A stretch of DNA of 64,000 bases from Eutreptiella sp. 'Long Island Sound 2002' (Eukaryota > Euglenozoa > Euglenophyceae > Eutreptiales > Eutreptiaceae). The translations under genes were made by a program, and so were the position numbers. A model generated the notes under the pieces. That model made no database searches. It was not told the DNA's origin and was given only the letters and a program-made list of their open reading frames with translations. The stretch is taken from the NCBI GenBank assembly GCA_964036045.1, contig OZ038383.1:117390431-117454430 (forward strand), read 5' to 3'. Shown here one piece after another: positions 33,320 to 45,740 of the stretch (position 1 is the first letter of the stretch; each line of letters starts with the position of its first letter).

Positions 33320-33716
33320 AGCACCACCACCACCACCACCGCCACCGCCACGGCCGCGGCCACCCACCACACCCACCACCACCACCACCACCACCACCAC
33401 CACCACCAGGAACCGCCGCTGCCCCCGCCGCCGCCATCGCCACCGCCGCCGCCGCCGCCGCCACCGCCGCTGTCGCTACACCCGCCACCGCCACTGCCAC
33501 CACCACCACCGCCGCCGCCGCCACAACCACCACCACCAACCAGCCCGGACCCCAATCGCTGTGCTCGTAAACCATGTATAGCCAGACAGTGACCACAAGA
33601 TGTCACTGCAGGTGACCGCATTCCACTAGAAGGCAACATGGGTCATCCGGCACCACAAGAACCCCTAGTCGCCACAAGAAGCGAGCTGAGTGTCGATAGC
33701 AGGTGCAACCCAAGTG
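33320..33716. repeat. CCACCA/CCGCCG microsatellite plus adjoining duplicated segment, copy 1
   Basis: A (CCACCN)n/(CCGCCN)n tract at 33320-33540 is followed by a ~175-bp segment beginning CAGCCCGGAC and including CCTAGTCGCCACAAGAAGCG. The same arrangement recurs at 33975-34231. Confidence 0.85.
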
Positions 33717-33974
33717 CAAGCAACACAATCGAAGGTACGACCCTTGCGAACTGCCCACCCCTTGAGTTGACAAGGGGCCGATGACCACAAGAGGCTCAAA
33801 CCCATGGCATGGGCATGGGAGGCATGCATACCAGGACGCCACAAGATGCATCATGCACGGGGCTTCAGCCACAAGATCGCAAGATGCGCTAGGCGAGAAC
33901 TTCGAAAATGCGAAGTGGTGTAAAGGGTGTAGGGGATGGTAGCGCCCTTAATAACGTGTTGCACCTCAGACCTC

Positions 33975-34231
33975 TAACCACCACCACCACCACCACCACC
34001 ACCACCACCACCACCACCACCACCACCACCACCACCACCACCACCACCACCACAAAGCAGCCCGGACGAACTTCGCTGCGCTCCTAGACCACATAGAGCC
34101 TGACAGTGGCCACTAGATGTCAGTGCACGTGAGCGCATTCCGCCGGCGGAATTCGGGCCACTCGGCGCCACAAGAAGCCCTAGTCGCCACAAGAAGCGAG
34201 CAGAGTGTTGCGAGCAGGTGCAACCCAGTAG
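33975..34231. repeat. (CAC)n microsatellite plus adjoining duplicated segment, copy 2
   Basis: A pure (CAC)n tract to about 34053 is followed by CAGCCCGGAC and a diverged copy of 33541-33716, including CCTAGTCGCCACAAGAAGCG. Poly-His, poly-Pro and poly-Gly frames here are microsatellite artefacts. Confidence 0.85.
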
Positions 34232-34789
34232 AAGCGGGCCGAAGGCCCACGAGGGGGGGTGGGGTGGGCTCTTTGGGGGGTGAGGCTAGCGGCCGAGGAG
34301 GGATTCTCTGGGGGACTAGCTAGTAGCTAAGGGAGTGGGGGGTTGGCAGAGGTCTAGTCCAGTCTGGCACAGACGCGGTGGCCTAACGGGTTACTCTACA
34401 ACAACAAAGGCCTCCACTCTAACTCCTCACCAATGCAATGGTGGTTGTAGGCGCCCACACCCCCTGCCTGGGGAGGGCCGCACACATGTGCTCTTCTCTC
34501 CGACACGGCCCGTCACACCGGAGAGCAGCTGGGGGTCTGGCAGGTTGCCTAGGCCTACGAGGCACCCAATTAGTTTTTGTTTTCCTCTGCCGTACACACA
34601 AGTACTGCTCTATGGTAGTACGATTCTTTTTCCTTCGCCGTATACACAAATACAACTCATTCCATTCCCTTTCTTTTCACTACCCCCACGGCTTGCTGAA
34701 AAAGCTCTCCCTCGGACGACAAGTCGGAATGAGAGACGTTTGTATTCCGCCGCACGAGAGCACCCAAATAGAACAGGGCTAGGCTAAGC
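34232..34789. other. Stretch without a supported gene
   Basis: Overlapping frames on both strands lack gene-like composition. The sequence TTCCTCTGCCGTACACACAA recurs in similar form about 65 bp later (CCTTCGCCGTATACACAA), a local duplication. Confidence 0.4.
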
Positions 34790-35522
34790 TTATTTCTCAT
34801 AAAACACTAAAGTCGCAGACAGATCCCCAACGATGGGACCGTCCTCACCGTTCAACTTAAAGGTAGGCTCCGCTGGTAGGCCCGGTCGTGGCTGCCGCAA
34901 CGCACGCTGCAACCAGTCCCTTGGTGATGCATGCAACGCATCCTTCACAAGCACACTGAGAATGTGTTGCTTAGACTTAGGACCACCTTCAAAGTCGAGC
35001 AAAGGCTGTTGAGGATCAAAAAACTCCTCTGCCTCATCAACACAGTCTCGCACTTCATGGTCCCAATCTTCCTCTTCCTAAAGTCAGGCGAATCGGCGTG
35101 GGAGTCCGTATCTCCAACTCGAGAGGCCACACAAAAGCGTGGGAGTCCATATCCCCAACTCCAGGGGCCAAAGTGTTGGTGTGGGTGTGGGTGTGGGTGT
35201 GGGCGTGGGTGAGGGTGTGGGGCCATGTTTTGAGCGCCATATTCCGAAAGACAAGGCACTTTACAAATCTCGTTTGGTGCGTGTTGGAGATCCCACCCAT
35301 GAGAGCTAGCCCAGCTCATGGGTGGTGTTTGCAAGGGCGGACGCCGGTGGTTACATAGTGCATCCAAAGTGGCTACCTCACCCCGCCTTCTCGGGGGCAC
35401 GCAAGCGGGCGGAAATGCTACATAACGCCTGCATTCTCGGGTGTCCCCAACAAAGGGGACAAAATTTTCAGGTGCCTTGGGAGCCACTCTATGTATGGCC
35501 CGTAGCCATTGACCCTTGGTAA
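34790..35522 (-). CDS. 3' end of an unrecognised gene, two exons
   Basis: The terminal exon 35077-34790 reads EEEDWDHEVRDCVDEAEEFF, then DPQQPLLDFEGGPKSKQHIL, ending LVFYEK and a stop. Its acceptor is CTTTAG. The preceding exon 35522-35377 reads LVTKGQWLRAIHRVAPKAPE up to PPRRRGE, with a GAG/GTAGCC donor; the two join in phase 0 across a 299-nt intron containing a CACCCA-rich tract. The exon has a plausible CCACTTAG acceptor at its 5' side, so more exons lie upstream, perhaps including 36276-36781. An acidic stretch is visible but no known domain. The 5' part is not resolved. Confidence 0.5.
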
Positions 35523-35600
35523 CTAAGTGGGCCCGGAGGGCAGGGAGGGGGGGGGGGGTCACGTTCCCGAACTAAGGAGATACACCCCCCCCCCCCCGTG

Positions 35601-36072
<472 letters not shown>

Positions 36073-36275
36073 TGATGATAATGTTCTTATTTTTTTTGTT
36101 ATTGTTGTATTGTTATGATGCCAGACATTACAACTGAACACCTGAATGGCAATGGCCCCATTAGAATGAATAAGGATGACAGGCAACATTAGGAAATTCA
36201 ACATTACACAAACCCCCCATGAAACCCCGGGGCTCTGATACCCCAGGACCGCCTTACCTAACCCACATCACATAC

Positions 36276-36781
36276 CTTTCAAACTCTTCAAATTGCTCCG
36301 CCAACTTCTTCTCCGCACGCCGCCGCTTGGCCTCTTCCCGCTCCTCCTCCGACATGGCCCTCCTTGCAGCTGGCACAACCGGTTTGCCTACTTGTCCATC
36401 CGACCCCTTGTCTGCCTCCCCATTCATGTCTGTGTCCTTCATCTGCATCTCTGGCAGCGCCTGTGGTGCAATCCCCCCTGGCTTGGCAGCGTCACCCTTC
36501 GTGTTAGGGTCCGGTGGAACCACCGACGGTGAGGGACAAGGCCCCGGAGGGTGGGCAAGTGGCAGTTGGCCCTCCTGTGGCGAGTCCTTTAGCGAAGTGG
36601 AGATGAATTTTTGAGCAGGAGCACAAGTGTGGAGGTGGCAGTCGGGGGTGCAAATTCTGCTATGGGCTCCGCGGGGTGGGATCTCTGGAGTCCAATTACC
36701 ACCCACATGTTCCGACGATCTCCCACCAACACCCCAATGATGCCCCCCCCCCCCCCCCCTGCTGCACCCACTGCCAGGCAT
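36276..36781 (-). CDS. Probable internal or first exon, charged helical protein
   Basis: The minus frame ends with RRAMSEEEREEAKRRRAEKK and LAEQFEEFER, directly followed by the donor GTATGTG at 36275. The upstream part is proline-rich, with MQMKDTDMNGEADKGSDGQV. Charged heptad-like composition suggests a coiled coil. The start is uncertain because a C-run and a compositional change occur near 36600. It may belong to the gene ending at 34790, but joining it directly to the exon at 35522 breaks the frame, so an exon is missing or the model is wrong. Confidence 0.45.
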
Positions 36782-38286
36782 CTACCCACCTTGGGGCTGT
36801 GGTGTTACCCCAGGTGTGAGTGCTGGCCAGAAAGGGGAAAACAACACCAATGGCAAAATGCATGGAAATGCAGCACACCTGGTAATCCAGAATGCCCTCA
36901 CCCTAGGTTACATTTCCCACATCAGTGGTTGTGAGCACCCTCCAAACTACACTGTAGTGGGAAAGAGTTTGTGCGAAGCATGCCAACGCCAGCATGGAAG
37001 GGATGCCAAGGGGCAGAAGCGGCACCAGTGACCCCTAACCAAGAACATGAATTTCATTCACATTGTCACCAAAATACCTCAAACACCCCAGCATAGACCC
37101 CACCATGCATCCCCCTATCACGGGCAACTATGTTCATTATGTAACACGCACGTTCATGTTCTCTTCTTGCGGCATGCGAACCACCTTTGCAGGGTTTGAA
37201 GGTGCTACATGTTGGCCAAAAGCCACCTCCATGCACAGCCCGCGTATGTTTGAACACTCAGGGGCCCCGCTAATTGTAATGTTCCATATTGTTTCGCAAT
37301 GGTCTGTCACAATGAGTGACTCCAAATCAGGATTGCGGCAAAGATTTCTTTGCGAAGACATATGTCTAGTGGAATGGGTGTTATTGCAAGTGGAAGATTA
37401 CAACAGGCCATTTTGAACGTTATAATGATCCAGTAGACCCAAGCTGGCATACACCCGTATCGAATGGCAGGGTTGAACGCGGTTTAATGCGGTTTCATCA
37501 GCTGAACCACACGAATTCGCACTGGAAATCGGTGCGCGCGCGCTCTGCTGCTCATAGATTCACTTTTTGTGCGCCTCATTGAGGTTACAAATGGCAAACA
37601 CCTTATGGGGCAGGGTTTGGGCGGGGGGGGGTGAAGATGGAGGGGGGGGGGGTGGCCATTAGTGAAAAACTTGAACCGCATTGCACAAGGAAAGAGGTTA
37701 CAAGCTCATATAATACTATACACGGAGTGACAATGGCTAAAGACGTGGCTCAAATTGCGCATGCGCCCGTGAGACAGCATCCATTGTTGCCACACATGGT
37801 TCTAACGGTAAAAATGCAGCAATATGTAATCAAATTTTAATAATTTCTTGTAGAGGGAACATCCGGAGGTGCGAAGTACATTCAATGGTGTACAAATGTA
37901 TTTCTTATCATTTACAATTGCTATCACAATGCTCCAAAAATGCCTCGCACTCAAGCATCTCATTAGTTCACCCTCAAAAGCATGATAATTTGTTAGAAAT
38001 AATGAAATATACATTAATTAAAGTGTTCCCTTGTGAGTTGTTGTGCAAAACCCTCTTGGAATGCGGTAACACTTCAGCCCACCTCGTCTACATGGCTCCT
38101 TTCATCAAAAAGCAACAAAAACATTTAAAACATTGAAAAAATGGCGAAAAACATGCAAACCTTTCGCCTTTTGATGCCATTGACATGACACATACTATTA
38201 ATGCCACCCAAACTTGCATCGTAAAAACCTCCTCATGGCCTAGAGAGGGTGATGTCACCTTCAAAACAAGCACGGGGTGCCATCAG
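36782..38286. other. Stretch without a supported gene
   Basis: Some minus frames near 37140-37330 have mildly coding-like composition but no splice context. G-runs occur at 37622-37655. Confidence 0.4.
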
Positions 38287-38905
38287 TAATTGAAGGGCTT
38301 TTGTGTTGTTGGCGGTCAGATCTGAACACGCAAATGTTGGGTGTTTTGGAAATTGGACATAGACGAATAGACACGTTTAACTTTGTGCACCTTTGTAAAT
38401 GCCTCGATTTTGGTTTGCCAAAACAAACTGATCCGATCGTACACGTGATTGCTACCATTGCCAACTCAGACATAGAGCGGACAAAAAAGCATTAAAACAA
38501 CAAACACAAAAAAAGTCAATGTGACTTAAAAAAAACAAATGTGCTGCGGAGTTGTTTACGGAAACAAAACCTTCAAAAGGTAGCGTAGCCCCGTGCTGTG
38601 TGAGTTGAGCACTACGAACAGCCTCGGTGGATTCGTTGAAGTTGGTTTGATTTGTGATGCAGGTGTCTAAATTGCAACTGTAGGCTACAAAGTGTGCATG
38701 GTGTCCAAATGTCCTCTTCACCTCTTGCTTATGTGAAAACAAAGTCCAACGAGGCCCAAATGAGACACCAGAAGATGTTCAAGTTCTAGCAAATTAAGGT
38801 GCTTTTTTTGTCGTCGGCGGTCAACTCTGGGTGTTATGGGAAATAGGACATAGAGTACTGGACACATGAAACTTTGCGCACCTTTGTAAATGCCTCTTCA
38901 AGCCT
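38287..38905. repeat. Diverged direct repeat pair of ~110 bp
   Basis: 38287-38405 and 38798-38905 share GGCGGTCA, a ...GGACATAGA... core and CACCTTTGTAAATGCCTC. The interval between them shows nothing else. Confidence 0.7.
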
Positions 38906-38908
38906 AGT

Positions 38909-39262
38909 GTGGGACGGGCTCGTTGCGGGGCCCTCTTCAACCTCCGGCACATGGTGGGGCAACGTGGGAAGTTGCACTACACGCAACAACCCCAAGGCCG
39001 CATAGCTCCAAAGCTTCGTATTGTCATTTGTGTGGATGCCACCCCTTTTTGTGCCACTCGTGGGGACGTGTACAACGACTTAGCAGATAGTACACGCGGC
39101 GCGCCGAGGCCTAGTTTGTGGTCCACGTGGTTTGCGTTTGATGGATCGGATGATGCCGACCCCTTGCGCCTAGCCGACAAGTTGGGGCAACTAGATGCCC
39201 AGGTGGCGGAGCTACAACGCAACGGGATTGCCACCCCCACCGTGACCACCCCCTTGTTTTGA
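38909..39262 (+). pseudogene. Transposase-like fragment, plus strand
   Basis: A 117-codon open frame reads APKLRIVICVDATPFCATRG, then PSLWSTWFAFDGSDDADPLR and a helical GQLDAQVAELQRNGI. The VDATPF and FDGSDD aspartates and the final QVAELQ resemble the first-aspartate region of DDE transposases in large DNA transposons, by visual impression only. Ends are not defined. Confidence 0.35.
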
Positions 39263-39805
39263 CCCCTGTCGCGACCCACTGTCCCACGACAGCCCTGTGT
39301 CTCGGCACCTGTCCCACGGCCCTCTAGCAAAGCAGCATGTTTAAATTGCATTTCATTTGTCTCCTTAGGCCTTTCGTCGTCCGATGTGTCGCTTCTTGTC
39401 CTTTGTGTCATGCAACACATGCCACATGTGCAAGCCCACATCAAGAGCATCAAGCTCCAGTGTGTGGGTGAATGCCCGTGCACTGCAGTATGGGCGCGAT
39501 ATTTTGTAACCTAGAAATTAATGGCGGATGTCCATCTTGAACTCCACATTCCACCTTTCAGTGGGGATGGTGGAAACAATATAAAAATTGTGGTACTCGG
39601 CCACAAACCACCCAGAATGGACACATGTCCAATGCACCCACATTGTGGGTTGCCACTGCAACGCACGCCAATCAATGGCATCCCACAGCCTGCGACGCCA
39701 CCTCCTTATTGGTCAAACCAATGTTGTTTGACCAACACTTTTCCGTGCACCACAAACTAAGGAGCATGCGGTGGATGAAAGCATGTAGGGGGATGCTTGT
39801 CCCGC

Positions 39806-40312
39806 CTACAGCCACACGCTCTTGAGGCCCCACGTGCTGTTGAATAAGCTGCACAACTTTTGCGTGCTTGCGTGCAAATCAAAATTACCGTCCTTAGTGG
39901 GCCGCGGTGCGTCCCTGATTTCGAAGGGGATGTAGGCAGCCGCTTGCATAGCGGATTGCACTACACTCCGTAGGAAAGGGGGGAGGGCATGGGACTGTGA
40001 AATCCAGCCATCCGAGCATAACCTTTTGAAAATTGCATTTACCATTCTACAACAACAATGCACCATGTCTCCAACACAATTTGTTGGGGTTATGGAACGG
40101 AGGAAAGCCCCCCATCGGATGGAAATTACAAAATGACTAGGACGGAGGTTATCACCTCCAAAGTCCTCGAATGCGAGGTCACAATGCCAACAACGGCATT
40201 TAAGTTTGGTGTGCCTAGCGCACATCCCTTTCCCATCTCCCGTTAAGAAACATTCCACCTCAATGTGTCGTAAGACAGCTGAACCAAGACAAGGGGGTTG
40301 TTCTGAAGACAA
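39806..40312 (-). pseudogene. Transposase-like fragment with CxCWHC and HC motifs
   Basis: A 168-codon minus frame includes VECFLTGDGKGMCARHTKLK, CRCWHCDLAFEDFGG and VGDMVHCCCRMVNAIFKRL. A cysteine knuckle followed by a D-x-x-H-x-x-x-R helix is a familiar order in several eukaryotic DDE transposase families. It lies on the strand opposite to 38909-39262, so the two are separate pieces or were inverted. No TIR or target duplication was found around it. Confidence 0.4.
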
Positions 40313-40951
40313 GGCTTGTCTTGGGGTTGTTGTGGGATTTTACGAAATGTGCACGGTGCGTGCACACATGGCGGCACCGGTGTCCACGGGGTCCCATTGG
40401 CATGCGGAACATGTTTTAGTACCTAAAAGTCATAGGATGTAAGGGGGTATGGAGGAGGAATACTCGGGTTCTTGCATAGAGAAATATAGTTCTGCTCTTG
40501 CCTATATGACAACAGTCAGTATACGTGCCTTGTTGCGTGTATATGCTGAACCGCATTGCCCCCTCACATAATCTGTTTACAATTTTGGAAGGGCCGATGG
40601 TGAGATTGGCAACATGTTGGGTTGTGCTTGGCTGTGCCACTGTCGCCTGTATTGTGCTGGTGTAAGGAGTCTATATAAGATTGGCAAAACACCACCTTTG
40701 GTGTCGGCCTCATCCTGCCTGGCTGCACGACTAGGCATACCATCCATCCAAGCTTTGGGGGCAGTGGCAATTGCAATGTGTTAGCATCATTAGCAATGTC
40801 GATGAACGCGACCCCGTTGCCCCGCTACAGGGAGCAGAGCAGAGCACAACACACCGGCAGCACAACAAGAAGCAAGTGCAACTCCTAGGGTGCGGACAAC
40901 GGCAACCAAGCAACCAAGCAACCAAGCAGTTGATGTAAGACACATTCGTAC
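40313..40951. other. Stretch without a supported gene
   Basis: Nothing gene-like on either strand; a short CAAGCAAC repeat is present near 40905-40925. Confidence 0.4.
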
Positions 40952-41214
40952 CCGGTCCCCATGCATCCATACACCGACTCTATTGCCCGTTTTACAGCCC
41001 ACGTTCCATCCGCAACTGCCGCTGCTGCACTCATGTCCATGACCTGCCGCACCAACGCTGATTCACTGCATGACCTGCCTAAATGGATCTGTGCCAACAC
41101 TCCTCTTGCGGACACCCAGCCCTCAGTAATCTCCTTCGGGCCGCTGATGCCGTTGGCAGAGTCTGCCTTGTGATTTCCGCTAGCCTTGATTCTTTTGGTA
41201 TTCAAACTTGCCAA
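40952..41214 (-). CDS. Possible first exon, unknown protein
   Basis: Starts MASLNTKRIKASGNHKADSA and continues with coding-like composition to GCMGTG, followed by a GTACGAATG donor at 40951. No downstream exon is identified and no domain is recognised. It may be a decayed fragment. Confidence 0.3.
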
Positions 41215-41852
41215 AAAATGGGCGCATGAACCAAAATTGCAAAAATAGTGTAAAATGAGGTACTTGGCATCAAATAGTGAGGACTAGTATCACCACCACG
41301 TGTCAAGCACAAGTTTTTGAAGTGTTTTGAAAACTACACAAACCTACGACGATTATTGGAGAAAGGGGAGAACGCCGGGAGCATCTTTTTGCAGCATCCT
41401 TAACCATATCCTGAACCATAGAAGAGAGTTCGATCACATCATTTTGTTTGAGTTTTGCATTTACCATGTTATTTGTCTTCCTCGTGTTTGTTGTGTGTTG
41501 CCGATTACCCATCCCACGAATTTCACTATCCTAGGTAGTTGTAGGGGGGTGTCTCGGGGCCTTTGTTTTCACATGAGCAAGAGGTGAAGAGAACATTTGG
41601 ACCCTAGCACAGTTTGTAGCCCATACTGGCAATTCTAACACCTTCTTCACGAATCAAACCAATTTCAACTAATCCAACGAGGCAGTTCGTAGTGCTGGAT
41701 ACAGAGGGCATTGGGCTACTTTCCTTGTTGTGGTTTTTCTCTGTAAACAACCATAAAGCGCTATGCGCAACATGTTTACCGCATTTGCTTTTTTATATTT
41801 ACTATTTGAAGTTGTTTATGCACTCTCTTGTCTTAGTTGGCAATCATAACAG
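41215..41852. other. Stretch without a supported gene
   Basis: No coherent frame, repeat or RNA gene seen. Confidence 0.4.
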
Positions 41853-42164
41853 TCACATGTACAACCTAATGATTTTGTGATGGCAAATCAAAGCCGAGAC
41901 CACCGGCTTCAACCGGTAGGGGATGAGGGCTTGGTGTACCCGTCGTAGGGTGGACCTCCTACATGTCCTCAGGAGTTTGTCCAAATTGCGGACAGATGTT
42001 TTCCTCCTTTGGAGCTGGCCCACCAACAAAAGAGCCTCCTCCTCACTCTCATCACAGTCCTCAAACCGCCCGTCTAGCCGCAGGGTGTGGTGCCCCTTGG
42101 TGTCAATGACGATCCGGGTGGGTTCCCGGAGAATTGCCGTACCGGCTTTCTCCAACATGCGCAA
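41853..42164 (-). pseudogene. Unrecognised coding-like fragment
   Basis: A 103-codon minus frame reads REPTRIVIDTKGHHTLRLDG, then FEDCDESEEEALLLVGQLQR and RRSTLRRVHQALIPYRLKP. Composition is gene-like, with an acidic patch followed by a basic helix. There is no recognised domain, and no splice sites or partner exon could be established. Confidence 0.35.
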
Positions 42165-43121
42165 GCGCTGACGGCGCCATCAGTTGGACAAAGTCTGACT
42201 AGGTGCCAAGTGGAGCTTGGCGACACTAGAGCACAGGGTGTCAAGAATCTCGGACAGGTTGCCACAGGCCATTTCCTGTCAACAAACAGTGCAACGCAAT
42301 GCAGCCATCCACCACACCCAAAGCCATGCCGACAAACCACGGTCAAGATAGGTTACGAAGACAGGGTTCATGAAAGGGAGTTGTGCCATGACACGTTGGC
42401 GAGACAAACAAGTCCAACAACAGGGGGTTTGTTGCCGGACATCCCCCTTGTCTTAGTCTTGGTAACCTGTCCTGAGATTGACCTCCTGTCGTGTACCTTG
42501 TCTTGGCATCCTGTCGTGCTATCCCATCACCCCCCCACCTTCCTTCGATCTCGGCTGCTGTAGCACAGCCACACCTTCGCCCCTCCTCTGCCCTGCATAA
42601 CCGTGGCATACACCCCTCCTTCATTGTGAGCAGGGCAGACATCAGTGCTAAGGACATCCCAATGCATGGCGCATTGTGACATTAGAATCCCGCTCCTCAC
42701 TTGCAGGTAGTAACTCATGACAAAGGTTTAATTCATATTGTTTTCTTGGTCTTTAAAAAAAATTAGGCACTGTTGCACGACAAATTCTGCTATCACTTGG
42801 CCATCAAGCCACGTCTGCGAGAAATGGAAATAAGTGAATATTGGGCCCACACATTGGTGCCAAGTCGTGTTGCCCGAGTGATACAAATTAAAATCAGGCC
42901 CACACATTGAAAATGGTGCACACTTGGTGCGACTCATTCATACTAGGTCCCGTGCATTACACCCCCCAGGTACCGGGAGAGGGCTCGTGCACTCCTAGTG
43001 TTGCAAAGAGGCTGCCAAGAGCCCCCAAAAAGAGGTGAAGGCAAAGAAGTTCTGGGGAAGCGGACACGGCCAATGCGGAAAAACCCCAAAAGGGACAACC
43101 TTGCATCAGAGTGGATTGGCC
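42165..43121. other. Stretch without a supported gene
   Basis: Mixed frames on both strands without consistent composition. Confidence 0.35.
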
Positions 43122-44291
43122 TTATTGGGATTGTGACTGGGACCGGGTCGAGCTGCCCTTCGTTGCCATGGACTGATACACCTCCTGCCATTGTGCTGTC
43201 ATCCGCTTTTGTGCCTCGAATTGCGTTTTCAAGCTGTCCACCTGGCTGTGTCCCTCGGCTAGCCGGCCTTCGAGCTCCTCCCGCGGCGCCTTCTCTTGGT
43301 TGACTTGCACCTTGAGCTTTGAAACCTCCACCTCGGGCTATGCGGGAGTCTTCTTGGCCTGCTCCAGTGTTTCCTGCAAAAGGCCAGTGGCCTCTTGTTG
43401 CTTCATGTGCTCCTCAAAAGCTGCCTCCTTCAGCGCACTTTGGTGCTCCCTCTTGAGCGCACGCACCTCCGTGGCGTGTGCCTCCTTGAGCCCCTTGATC
43501 TCTGTGGACGCAGCCCCCTTCGCAGAAGTGGTGATTGCTCTGCCCTTGTGTCGCTTCTCGCCGACGACACCAGCTCCTCCAAGAGGCCCCTAGTGGTTTT
43601 CCGCTTTTTCGGGTGGTGTACGTCCGAGTCCAAATCCCCTGTGTCTTGGGCCTCCGACTACTCCGACATGACTTGCACCGCCTCTCGTTCCCGTGCCCGG
43701 AACTCATTCTCCAACAACACGCGCACGTGGTCTGCGATTGGCAGCACCCAATGGTCGTGAAATTTGACAAGCTGGTCCAACGGCTGTGGTTCCATGTGTA
43801 GTTCAGAGGGGCCTGCAAGAGGAATCGCTCCGTGATCTGTGTCTTGCCCGCTATGTGAGGCCGAGTTGTGCACCGAAACCACTACTCCGAGCGTACGGTT
43901 CCGTCCTAGGCACGGTCATCGCAATGGGCATCTTCACGTCGCACGGCTTGAGATGCCCCTCGCTGTCGCAAAATTTGATGAGTGCTCTCCTGTAGTACAC
44001 GGTCGCCCCCTTCAAGTCCCACGCAGCATCCGACGGTGTCCGGACCACTGCATGGGCAAACGGGACCGGGTCTGTGGTCTCCTCGCCCGACATGAGCGGG
44101 AAATCCCGCGTGGGGGTGCTTTGCGGTGCCCCATCCTTCTGCCCCACATCCTTTTGCCGCACATCCTTCTGCCCCACATCCTTTTGCCGCACATCCCTCT
44201 GCCCCACATCCTTCTTCCCCACGAACGGAACAAAGCCGAGAACTCTTGGAGCCATAGGGGTGGTCACGTCCATGGCTAGAAGAACATCCAC
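43122..44291 (-). pseudogene. Coiled-coil protein pseudogene
   Basis: On the minus strand, coding-like sequence runs across frames. From about 44267, MDVTTPMAPRVLGFVPFVGK leads into degenerate 10-residue repeats (KDVGQKDVRQ) and then DLKGATVYYRRALIKFCDSE. After a frame change near 43860 it reads QLVKFHDHWVLPIADHVRVL and a TAG at 43658, then HHPKKRKTTRG (an NLS-like motif). After another change near 43520 comes a long charged coiled coil (STEIKGLKEAHATEVRALKR and EVSKLKVQVNQEKAPREELE) with a TAG near 43338. It ends SQSQSQ at 43122. Two stops and two frame changes mark it as dead. Related coding-like pieces at 45140-44725 (VHFGGFDVRSAPDPQFPATR) may be its upstream part. Confidence 0.55.
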
Positions 44292-45439
44292 TAAGGTCTA
44301 AAGTGGAAGAACACGTAAGGCCAAGGGGGCATGACAGAGACCGAGACAGGCAGCTATCATAGGACACGGCCGTAAAACAGGGCACTAGACAGGGGGGCTG
44401 TTGTCGAATAAGGCATGAAGACAAGGTCTGTCATCGAACAGGGGGGCTGTCGGTAGGGCTGTCATGGGGGGCTGCCGCGGGATAGGGGACTATCCTTAAG
44501 CTTGTCCTACGCAACTGTCGTAACATACGGATCGCAAACTAAATTAGCAAACGTGCGCCGTGCGCAGCGCCGGAGTACTCTGGTTAGTGCACTGGCTAAC
44601 AAGCTCATGTCCAATGTACTGCATTCTCCGTGTCCCTGTTATCCTTGCCAGTCTGGGCCCATTTCCCCTTCTTTGGTGTTGCCGCCTTGGAAACCCTTGA
44701 GGATTGTTTTTCCCGTGAGGTGATCTAGCCGTAGTACCGCGCCACACGACAATCCCAGAGGGGCGGTTGCGAGGGGACAAGCATGCACCACAAAACACAA
44801 CCGCGTGTGGCTGGGAACTGCGGATCAGGAGCAGACCGAACATCAAAGCCCCCAAAGTGTACCTTGCGAAGAATGATACCCACACCGCGGGGGACGTGAG
44901 CGGTGACGAGGACCGTGTCGCAAACGGTGGAAACGATGGAGTTGCCACGGCAAAAATTGACGCAATGGGCAATCCTCAAGGTTGGGTGCAGCGTCCCCCA
45001 TGCTCCGCACTTCCGTGACCGCTCGAGGCATGTCTAGCACCGTGAGGTACAAGTGGGTATTCTGGTCCCCAAAACTTGAAGAAGGTTGCCGTACCGGGTA
45101 GACTAGGAGCGTCGGTAACCGTCTTCGCCTTGAATTCCATGCCAACCTAGGTTGACACCCCAAAACATACAACTGTTCGAGAATAGCTCCGGCACACCAG
45201 CTCTTCTTGACACACGATAAAAAGGGGACCTTTTGCTAGCGTTTTGCTTCTTGTTGCGCCCTGTGCATGGTCCCACTTAACCAAGATTGTCAGGTGGAGG
45301 GAACATGGTGCAATCAAAGTGCGGCAAAACTTGATACCCTGCACGGTGGGTCACACCATGTCCCCCAAAGCTCATAACAATGAAGACCAACGGCTCATAC
45401 ATACCACTGTGTTTACTAGGAGCCCGAACAATGCGGTCA
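44292..45439 (-). other. Degraded coding-like sequence
   Basis: Minus-strand stretches LVTAHVPRGVGIILRKVHFG and NTHLYLTVLDMPRAVTEVRS lie in different frames between 45140 and 44725. The remainder (44292-44724) shows only a CAGGGGGGCTGT-like local repeat. Confidence 0.3.
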
Positions 45440-45740
45440 AACCCTAGGTACCTGTTAGAAACCCAATGGTGGTCTATTAGAACGTCCTTCTAATTAGAAC
45501 AATTAGAACACTTTTTGGTTAGACCACCTCCTTGTTCTAACGTGTTAGAACACCGCTGGAACACCTTGTGTCCACTCACCTCAGGTTGTTTTTGTATGCC
45601 TTCGCACATTGATGGCCTAACCACCCACCTCGTGTTGCTAAGTGGTGGGACCGGTTTGCGGGATGACCACGTTTGGGAGCTGTTGGGGCCCTGGGCCTCG
45701 CCATCCCCGGTCCATGTGCGCACGGGCTGGACTAAACCAT
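45440..45740 (+). repeat. TTAGAAC-rich dispersed repeat, copy A
   Basis: Contains repeated TTAGAAC/GTTCTAA words and the string ACACTTTTTGGTTAGACCAC. It is homologous to 48930-49180 over about 250 bp, including TGGTTTGCGGGAT. Confidence 0.75.

Noticed and set aside
33166-33639. Poly-Gly/poly-Trp and poly-Pro/poly-His open frames
   Set aside because: Products of CCACCN/CCGCCN microsatellites.
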